From Ignavibacteriota bacterium (lineage in GTDB: Bacteria > Bacteroidota > Ignavibacteria > Ignavibacteriales > Melioribacteraceae): 64,000 bases of DNA. The DNA is taken from the NCBI GenBank assembly GCA_002746605.1, contig PDPT01000044.1, positions 1-64,000 on the forward strand, given 5' to 3'. The notes under the pieces are model-generated. The model was given only the letters and a program-made list of their open reading frames with translations. It was not told the DNA's origin and made no database searches. Below, piece by piece: positions 58,203 through 64,000 of this stretch. A program made the position numbers and the translations under genes. Within the stretch, counting starts at the first letter, position 1, and each line of letters starts with the position of its first letter.

Positions 58203-59195
58203 ATGAAAGATAAAATTGATAAAGCAAAAAAAGATTTTCATGAAGAACTTTCTAAAGTTAAAGATAAACTTACTCTTGAAAATCTTAGAATAAAATACCT
58301 CGCCAGAAATGGTTTATATGCCAAATTATTCGATGAATTTAAAGCTCTCCCCAAAAATGAAAAACCAAAATACGGTCAACTTTTAAATTCTGAAAAAAGT
58401 TATGCTCAAAAATTTTTTGATGAACTAAAATCAAAAATAGAAAATATATCAAACGAAGTGGATGATTATATAGATTTAACACTTCCCGGAAGGAATATTG
58501 AAATTGGTACGACCCATGTTTTAACTCAAACATTAAAAGAGATTAAAGAAATCTTTAAAAGTTTGGGATTCTCTATTTATACCGGACCAGAAATAGAATC
58601 GGATGAAAATAATTTTGAGATGCTTAACTTTCCTGCAGATCATCCTGCCAGAGATATGCAGGATACTTATTTTTTAAGTGACTCGTTTTTATTAAGAACT
58701 CATACATCGCCTGTTCAAGTAAGATTGATGAAAAATAATAAACCGCCTTATAGAGCAATTATGCCCGGCAGAGTTTACAGAAACGAAGCTATTAGTGCTA
58801 AGAGTTATTGTTTGTTTCATCAAGTGGAAGGTTTGGTAATTGATACGGATATAACTTTTGCAGAATTAAAAGGTACATTAGTTTATTTTGCTAAGCAATT
58901 ATTCGGTGAAGATGTTAAATATCGTTTTCGTTCAAGTTTTTTTCCGTTTACCGAGCCAAGTGCCGAAGTTGATATTTGGTGGCAGCCCAAAGGTAAGGAA
59001 GGAAAGTGGCTGGAAATACTCGGTTGCGGAATGGTTGATCCAAATGTGTTGGATAATTTAAATGTTGATAGCGAAAAATATATAGGATATGCTTTTGGGA
59101 TGGGAGTAGAAAGAATGGCAATGCTAAAATACGGCATTGATGACATTCGGCTATTTTTTGATAATGATAACAGATTTTTAAATCAGTTTAAATAA
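58203..59195 (+). CDS. pheS: phenylalanyl-tRNA synthetase, alpha subunit
   Basis: The 330-residue subunit has an N-terminal coiled-coil and a class II core: GFSIYTGPEIESDENNFEMLN, DTYFLSDSFLLRTHTSPVQVR, YCLFHQVEGLVID, FRSSFFPFTEPSAEVDIWW and AFGMGVERMAML. With PheT it charges tRNA-Phe. It ends 14 bp before pheT. Length and motifs are complete. Confidence 0.97.
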   Translation: MKDKIDKAKKDFHEELSKVKDKLTLENLRIKYLARNGLYAKLFDEFKALPKNEKPKYGQLLNSEKSYAQKFFDELKSKIENISNEVDDYIDLTLPGRNIEIGTTHVLTQTLKEIKEIFKSLGFSIYTGPEIESDENNFEMLNFPADHPARDMQDTYFLSDSFLLRTHTSPVQVRLMKNNKPPYRAIMPGRVYRNEAISAKSYCLFHQVEGLVIDTDITFAELKGTLVYFAKQLFGEDVKYRFRSSFFPFTEPSAEVDIWWQPKGKEGKWLEILGCGMVDPNVLDNLNVDSEKYIGYAFGMGVERMAMLKYGIDDIRLFFDNDNRFLNQFK

Positions 59196-59209
59196 TTTGA
59201 GGAAATATT

Positions 59210-61597
59210 TTGATTGTTTCTCTTAATTGGTTAAAAGAATATATTGAGCTCAGTGGAATTTCTACCGAAGAACTTGTTGAAAAATTAACCACCAGTGGTT
59301 CGGAAATTGAGGCAGTTATTGATAAAAGTTCCGAATTGAAAAATATTGTTGTAGGATATGTTGAAAGTGTAGAAAAACATCCTAATGCCGATAAACTTTC
59401 GCTTTGCAAAGTCTCTGATGGAAATAATATTTACAATGTTGTTTGCGGAGCACCAAATGTTGCTGCCGGACAAAAAGTTCCGTTTGCTAAAATAGGAGCG
59501 GTAATTCCAAACGGCAAATTTGAAATAAAGAAAGCAAAAATAAGAGGAGAAAAATCCGAAGGAATGATCTGTGCCGAAGATGAACTCGGTTTAGGTAGTG
59601 ATCATAGTGGAATAATGGTTTTGGATGAAACTGCAAGGCTTGGGCAAGAACTCTCGGAACATCTAAAACTTAATGATATACTACTTGATATTTCGATTAC
59701 CCCAAACAGAGCAGATTCATTAAGTCATGTGGGAATTGCAAGAGATGTAGCTGCATTGTTTAATCGCAAGATCAAATATCCCAAAGTAAATACTGAATAC
59801 AAAACTGTAAAAGAAAACAATTATGCAAAAGTTTTTATTGAAAATGCCGAAGGTTGCCCCCGATACTCTGCCGTTACGGTAAAAGACATTACCGTAAAAG
59901 AATCACCTGAATGGTTAAAAGAAAAATTGTTAAGTATTGAGCTAAGACCGATAAATAATATTGTTGATGTAACAAACTTTATTTTGCACGAAATTGGTCA
60001 ACCTTTGCATGCTTTTGACTTATCATTGCTGAGTGGAAATACAATTGTTGTAAAAAATAATAACGGTAGAGATGAATTTACTACACTTGACTCCAAAAAA
60101 CGGAGCATGCTCCCTAACGATTTGATGATTTGTGATAGTGAAAAACCAGTTGCTGTTGCAGGTGTTATGGGTGGAGAAAACTCCGAAGTTACTTCTGGAA
60201 CTAAAGACATTTTAATTGAAAGTGCCTATTTCAATCCTTCTTACGTAAGAAAAACTGCAAAACATCTTGGATTAAGTACGGATTCTTCTTATCGTTTTGA
60301 AAGAGGAACTGATCCGAATAACACACTTTTTGCGGCTTTAAGAGCAGCGGAATTAATTAAAGAAGTTGCAGGCGGAAAGATTTGTAGTGATGTAATAGAT
60401 GTTTATCCTAAAAAATATGAAAATAAAAAAGTTTCTGTAAGATATAAAAGAATAACGAAAATATTAGGATTTGAAATATCAAAAGATAATGTAAAGCAAA
60501 TTTTAGAATCTTTGGAATTTAAGATAATTAATTCTGATGATGAAAAAATTGAAGTAGAAATTCCAACATTCAGGCATGATATTGAAAGAGAAATTGATTT
60601 AATTGAGGAAGTTGTAAGAATTTATGGTTTTGATGGTATTCCGTCAATAGAGAAAATAACATTAGCTCTTACAAAAAAAGTTGATGAAACTGAATTTGAA
60701 GATAGAAAAAGAGAACTTTTAACTTCTCTTAACTTTAATGAAGTTGTTAGTAATTCATTGTTAAGTAAAGAAAAAACAATGACTAATGGCAGTTCAATTA
60801 AAGTGCTTAATCCTCAAAGTAAAGAGATGTCTCATCTCAGAACTTCGCTTATTCCCGGTATGTTATTGAATATTAGTAGAAATATAAAAGTAAAACAAGA
60901 TAATATCAGATTTTTTGAAATTGGAAATGTATTTACACAAAATTCAAGGGAAATAAAGTCATTTGATGATTTTTCTGAGAATCAGAATTTAATATTTGCA
61001 ATTTGCGGAAATAGAAACGAATCGGCTTGGTACCAAAAAGAAAAAAATTATGATATTTACGACTTGATTGGTGTTACAAATAAAATTTTTGAAAAATTAA
61101 AAGTAAAGGACAAAATTTCTTTAAGTAACGATGAAATTTTTAAATACTCCATATCTAAAATTATTTCTAATAATGAAATAGCTAAAGGTGGAGCAGTGAA
61201 CAAAAAAATCCTTGAACTTTTTGATATTTCTAAGGATGTTTATTTATTTGAAATCAATCTTACAATGCTCAAGAAGCTTGAAAATGAAGAAAACAAATAT
61301 GAACAACTTTTAAAGTATCCTAAAGTTTACAGAGATTTCAGTTTTATTCTTGATAAAAATATTAATTACATCGAAGTAGTAAAAACTATTAAGCAATCAA
61401 GCTCTAAGCTGTTGAAAAATATAAATTTATTTGATATTTTTGAAAGTGAAAGTTTAGGTTCGAATAAAAAAAGTCTGGCTTTTCAACTGGAATATTTTGA
61501 TGAGAAAAGGACTTTGCAAGAGGATGAAATTGATTCTGAATTTTGGAAAACTATCGAAGCCGTTAAATCTAATTTGAAAGCAGAATTACGAGGATAA
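59210..61597 (+). CDS. pheT: phenylalanyl-tRNA synthetase, beta subunit
   Basis: The 795-residue subunit starts at TTG 59210 with GAGGAAA upstream. Domains in order: tRNA-binding fold (VVGYVESVEKHPNADKLSLCKV), B3/B4 editing region (PRYSAVTVKDI), B5 domain, catalytic-like core, and a C-terminal FDX-ACB domain (KYPKVYRDFSFILDKNINYIEVV). Length is normal for bacterial PheT. It is followed 2 bp later by the coiled-coil gene and zapA. Confidence 0.97.
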   Translation: MIVSLNWLKEYIELSGISTEELVEKLTTSGSEIEAVIDKSSELKNIVVGYVESVEKHPNADKLSLCKVSDGNNIYNVVCGAPNVAAGQKVPFAKIGAVIPNGKFEIKKAKIRGEKSEGMICAEDELGLGSDHSGIMVLDETARLGQELSEHLKLNDILLDISITPNRADSLSHVGIARDVAALFNRKIKYPKVNTEYKTVKENNYAKVFIENAEGCPRYSAVTVKDITVKESPEWLKEKLLSIELRPINNIVDVTNFILHEIGQPLHAFDLSLLSGNTIVVKNNNGRDEFTTLDSKKRSMLPNDLMICDSEKPVAVAGVMGGENSEVTSGTKDILIESAYFNPSYVRKTAKHLGLSTDSSYRFERGTDPNNTLFAALRAAELIKEVAGGKICSDVIDVYPKKYENKKVSVRYKRITKILGFEISKDNVKQILESLEFKIINSDDEKIEVEIPTFRHDIEREIDLIEEVVRIYGFDGIPSIEKITLALTKKVDETEFEDRKRELLTSLNFNEVVSNSLLSKEKTMTNGSSIKVLNPQSKEMSHLRTSLIPGMLLNISRNIKVKQDNIRFFEIGNVFTQNSREIKSFDDFSENQNLIFAICGNRNESAWYQKEKNYDIYDLIGVTNKIFEKLKVKDKISLSNDEIFKYSISKIISNNEIAKGGAVNKKILELFDISKDVYLFEINLTMLKKLENEENKYEQLLKYPKVYRDFSFILDKNINYIEVVKTIKQSSSKLLKNINLFDIFESESLGSNKKSLAFQLEYFDEKRTLQEDEIDSEFWKTIEAVKSNLKAELRG

Positions 61598-61599
61598 TA

Positions 61600-61911
61600 T
61601 TGGGCATTACATCCAAATATGATTTTTTTATGGATGAACTAAATTCATTGGAAAAAATAGTTCAAAAGTTTGTTAGAGATAATGAAGAACTGTTTCGTCA
61701 AAAATCTGAATTGGAAAAAAAAATAACTAAATTAGAAAAAGAAAATGAAGTGCTGATTTTTAAAATCAGTGATTTAGAAAAGAAATTAAACAAAGCGGGA
61801 GATGAAATAAAAGCTTCCGCTAAAAGTAAGATGAATTTATCAGATAGAAATTATTTGATAAATCAAATTGATGACTTTATTGAAAAATTAGAGTTTCATA
61901 TAAAGTCTTAG
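61600..61911 (+). CDS. coiled-coil protein between pheT and zapA (ZapB-like role possible)
   Basis: The 103-residue protein starts at TTG 61600 with GAGGATA upstream. Residues about 15-70 form a heptad-rich coiled coil (LEKIVQKFVRDNEELF, then KSELEKKITKLEKENEVL and similar repeats), followed by a short helical tail (NYLINQIDDFIEKLEFHIKS). There is no membrane segment. Its position directly before zapA and its ZapB-like build suggest a divisome-associated role, but this is inference; short coiled coils are hard to place. Confidence 0.7.
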   Translation: MGITSKYDFFMDELNSLEKIVQKFVRDNEELFRQKSELEKKITKLEKENEVLIFKISDLEKKLNKAGDEIKASAKSKMNLSDRNYLINQIDDFIEKLEFHIKS

Positions 61912-61958
61912 AGTTCATTATATATTTAATTAAAGGATGTTTTAGAGAATAGACTTAA

Positions 61959-62258
61959 ATGACAGAGAAGAAGAAGCTTAAAGTAAAAATATTTGATAAA
62001 GAATTTTCATTATTGGTAGATAATCAAGAAATAGCTGCTGAATTAGCTGAATATGTGAATAACATAATGAATGAAACAAGAGCAGAATTGAGTGAACAAC
62101 CAACCGAAACAATAGCTATAATTGCAGCATTAAATATAGCTTATGATTTATCGGTAGAAAAGAATAAGTATAGAGAATTCAGCATACAAGCAACTGATAA
62201 AATAAAAAAGATAAAGCTTCTGTTAGATAAACCTGATATTGAGTCTGTTCCGTCATAA
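61959..62258 (+). CDS. zapA: cell division protein ZapA
   Basis: The 99-residue protein has the ZapA pattern: KLKVKIFDKEFSLLVDNQE, then AAELAEYVNNIMNETRAEL and AIIAALNIAYDLSVEKNKY, followed by a helical tail. ZapA binds FtsZ and bundles protofilaments at mid-cell. It lies after the coiled-coil gene and before the 6S-like RNA and rny, an order also found in other Bacteroidota. Confidence 0.92.
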   Translation: MTEKKKLKVKIFDKEFSLLVDNQEIAAELAEYVNNIMNETRAELSEQPTETIAIIAALNIAYDLSVEKNKYREFSIQATDKIKKIKLLLDKPDIESVPS

Positions 62259-62264
62259 AATTTT

Positions 62265-62446
62265 CCGCACTGCCAATTAGCAATAATGAAAAACTAACAA
62301 CGTAAAACAGGGTTTCCGACTTGCGGCGTGTATTACAGGCCTCAACCCGTATGCGGGTCTTTTTTAAGCAGTGGAAGTAAAAAGCGTTGGGCGGTTTCCC
62401 ACATTATATAAGGATGAGTTTTTCCATCCTGCGTTGGCAGTTGCGG
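62265..62446 (+). ncRNA. ssrS: 182-nt structured RNA, probable 6S RNA
   Basis: CCGCACTGCCAA (62265-62276) pairs with TTGGCAG-T-TGCGG (62434-62446), a 12-bp closing helix with one bulge. Inside are hairpins ACCCG/CGGGT (62345-62358, followed by CTTTTTT), TGGG/CCCA and GGATG/CATCC. Size, closing helix and position after zapA fit 6S RNA, which binds RNA polymerase; a 6S-Flavo form is known in Bacteroidota. The internal terminator-like hairpin is unexpected. Alternatively this is a leader of rny, which starts 29 bp later. Confidence 0.6.
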
Positions 62447-62475
62447 TTATATTTTACTGTTCTTATGGAGGAATT

Positions 62476-64000
62476 ATGGAATATAGCAGTACAACAATTT
62501 TAATTTTTGCAGTAGTTTTTATAGTTGCTTTATTATTTGGTTGGTTTTTAAGTTCTACAATCGGTAAAAATAAAATTAAAGAAGCAAAGGCTAAGGCAGA
62601 GCAAATAATTGAAAATGCCGAAAAAGAATCAAAAAATATTAAAAGAGAAAAATTATTAGAAGTTAAAGATGAATGGCTAAAGAAAAAACAAGATTTTGAT
62701 AATGAAGTAAATACAAAAAGACAAAAGCTTCAAAATTATGAGAAAAAACTTGAGTATAAAGAACTTAATGTTGAAAAAAAATATGAATTAGTAACAGAGA
62801 AAGAGAAAGCTAACAGCAAGATTGATTATGAACTAAGCAGAAGACAAAGTGCTATTGATAAAAGGATGAATGAGGTTGATAAACTTGTTGAAGAACAAAA
62901 TGTTCGTCTAGAAAAAACAGCCGGTTTAACTAAAGAAGAAGCTAAAAAAATGTTGATAGAAAACATAATTAATAAAGCTAAATCCGATGCCTCGCAATAT
63001 GTAAATGATATAAGAGATAATGCCAAAGCTGAAGCTAAAAAAGAAGCCCAAAAAATAGTTGTTCAAGCAATTCAACGAACTGCCGTAGATCACTCAGTAG
63101 AATCTACAGTTTCTGTTGTTCAGATTCAAAGCGATGAAATGAAGGGCAGAATAATCGGTAGAGAAGGCAGAAATATCAGGGCTTTTGAAGCTGCAACCGG
63201 TGTTGATGTAATTGTTGATGATACTCCCGAAGCCGTAATTCTATCCGCATTCGATCAATTCAGAAGAGAAATAGCAAGAATAGCACTCGAAAGACTAATC
63301 GCCGATGGCAGAATACATCCTTCCAGAATAGAAGAAGTTGTTAAAAAAGTAGGACAAGAACTTGATGAAGAAATTCTGAAAGAAGGTGAGAATGTTTTAT
63401 TGCAACTTAGCATTCACGGTGTGCACAGAGAATTAACAAAACATATTGGAAGAATGAAATACCGTTCAAGTTACGGACAGAATCTTTTGCAGCACAGTAT
63501 AGAAGTTGCTTATATAACCGGTTTTATGGCTGCCGAATTAGGTTTTGATCAACAAATTGCTAAAAGAGCCGGCTTAATGCACGATATTGGTAAAACCGTA
63601 GATAAGAGTATTGAAGGTCCGCATGCTTTAATTGGTGCCGATTTAATTAAGAAATATAAAGAACACCCTATTGTAGTCAATGCAGCCGGAAGCCATCACG
63701 AAGATATTGAAATGACACATCCTATTTCGGTATTGGTTCAATCTGCCGATGCAATTAGCGGAGCACGTCCCGGAGCAAGAAGAGAGCCTTTAGAAGGTTA
63801 TGTAAAACGTTTAGAAAATTTGGAGAACCTTGCCAATACTTTTGAAGGAGTTGCTAAAACTTATGCAATTCAAGCGGGAAGGGAAGTGCGAGTTGTAGTT
63901 GAACCCGATAAAACCGATGATTCTTCTTCGGAAAGATTAGCGGAAGAAATAGCTAATAAAATTCAGGATGAAATGGAATATCCCGGACAAATTAAAGTTA
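62476..64000 (+). CDS. rny: ribonuclease Y (3' end outside window)
   Basis: The frame runs from ATG 62476, with GGAGGAATT upstream, to the window edge (508 codons). It has an N-terminal membrane anchor (about 6-28), a long coiled coil (about 30-200), a KH domain (MKGRIIGREGRNIRAFEAATG) and an HD domain with LLQHSIEVAYITGF and MHDIGK. RNase Y is a membrane-bound endoribonuclease that starts mRNA decay. Only the last few residues are missing. Confidence 0.95.
   Translation, partial: MEYSSTTILIFAVVFIVALLFGWFLSSTIGKNKIKEAKAKAEQIIENAEKESKNIKREKLLEVKDEWLKKKQDFDNEVNTKRQKLQNYEKKLEYKELNVEKKYELVTEKEKANSKIDYELSRRQSAIDKRMNEVDKLVEEQNVRLEKTAGLTKEEAKKMLIENIINKAKSDASQYVNDIRDNAKAEAKKEAQKIVVQAIQRTAVDHSVESTVSVVQIQSDEMKGRIIGREGRNIRAFEAATGVDVIVDDTPEAVILSAFDQFRREIARIALERLIADGRIHPSRIEEVVKKVGQELDEEILKEGENVLLQLSIHGVHRELTKHIGRMKYRSSYGQNLLQHSIEVAYITGFMAAELGFDQQIAKRAGLMHDIGKTVDKSIEGPHALIGADLIKKYKEHPIVVNAAGSHHEDIEMTHPISVLVQSADAISGARPGARREPLEGYVKRLENLENLANTFEGVAKTYAIQAGREVRVVVEPDKTDDSSSERLAEEIANKIQDEMEYPGQIKV

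Noticed and set aside
62345..62366. Simple terminator of zapA as the only meaning of ACCCG/CGGGT plus T run
   Set aside because: It lies inside a region closed by a 12-bp helix, so it more likely belongs to the structured RNA; the terminator reading is kept only as an alternative.

Overview
The window looks like chromosomal DNA of a free-living member of the Ignavibacteria/Melioribacteraceae branch of the Bacteroidota-Chlorobi group. Reasons: very low G+C; secreted proteins ending in type IX secretion (T9SS) sorting domains with the NYPNPFNP signature that is common in Ignavibacteria; PorV/PorQ-like outer-membrane proteins; at least one clear Bacteroidota-type promoter (TTG, 20 bp, TAnnTTTG); ferredoxin-linked KorAB; and a bacillithiol enzyme (BshC). 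Many genes start with TTG. Species assignment is inference; there is no rRNA here.

Layout. (1) 1-7.2 kb, minus strand: a four-gene exo-glycosidase operon (GH2 beta-galactosidase, GH20 beta-hexosaminidase, GH29 fucosidase, and a second GH29 gene cut by the window edge), behind a LacI-type palindrome. Together these enzymes would strip Fuc, Gal and GlcNAc/GalNAc from fucosylated glycans. (2) 7.4-17.6 kb: PspC/LiaI-like membrane proteins, a secreted esterase, nadE plus a membrane thioredoxin, korAB with a clear terminator, an NrnA-type DHH phosphoesterase, and an alpha/beta hydrolase with bshC. (3) 17.8-23.3 kb: a tightly packed envelope cluster (UPF0104 membrane protein, NodB deacetylase, QxxRW glycosyltransferase, radical SAM enzyme, outer-membrane barrel, site-2 protease). 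(4) 23.5-27.9 kb: a T9SS-style run of lipoprotein, sorted propeller protein and two PorV/PorQ-like barrels. (5) 28-42 kb: FemAB and GT4 proteins, the SRP RNA gene, an NhaC antiporter with an unusual periplasmic N-terminus, a secreted GATase-like/Ntn-hydrolase pair, a 1344-residue T9SS protein, a transglutaminase-like lipoprotein and a GT9 glycosyltransferase.

(6) 42.3-50.8 kb is the most interesting region. A cobalamin riboswitch precedes a 65-codon gene of unknown function, a BtuB-like TonB receptor, and a propeller protein carrying a T9SS sorting domain. The last resembles a T9SS-exported counterpart of the Bacteroides surface B12-binding protein BtuG. Nearby are aat behind a riboswitch-like structured leader, a second BtuB-family receptor with a long structured leader, and an orphan FecE/BtuD-type ABC ATPase.

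(7) 50.8-64 kb is mostly housekeeping: nusB, transporters, tRNA-Leu(UAA), tRNA-Val(GAC), thrS-infC-rpmI-rplT-pheS-pheT, a coiled-coil gene plus zapA, a 182-nt structured RNA at the usual 6S RNA position, and rny running off the end. infC appears to start at an AUC codon inside thrS. A terminator sits 8 bp before thrS.

No CRISPR array, insertion sequence, phage or rRNA operon was seen.
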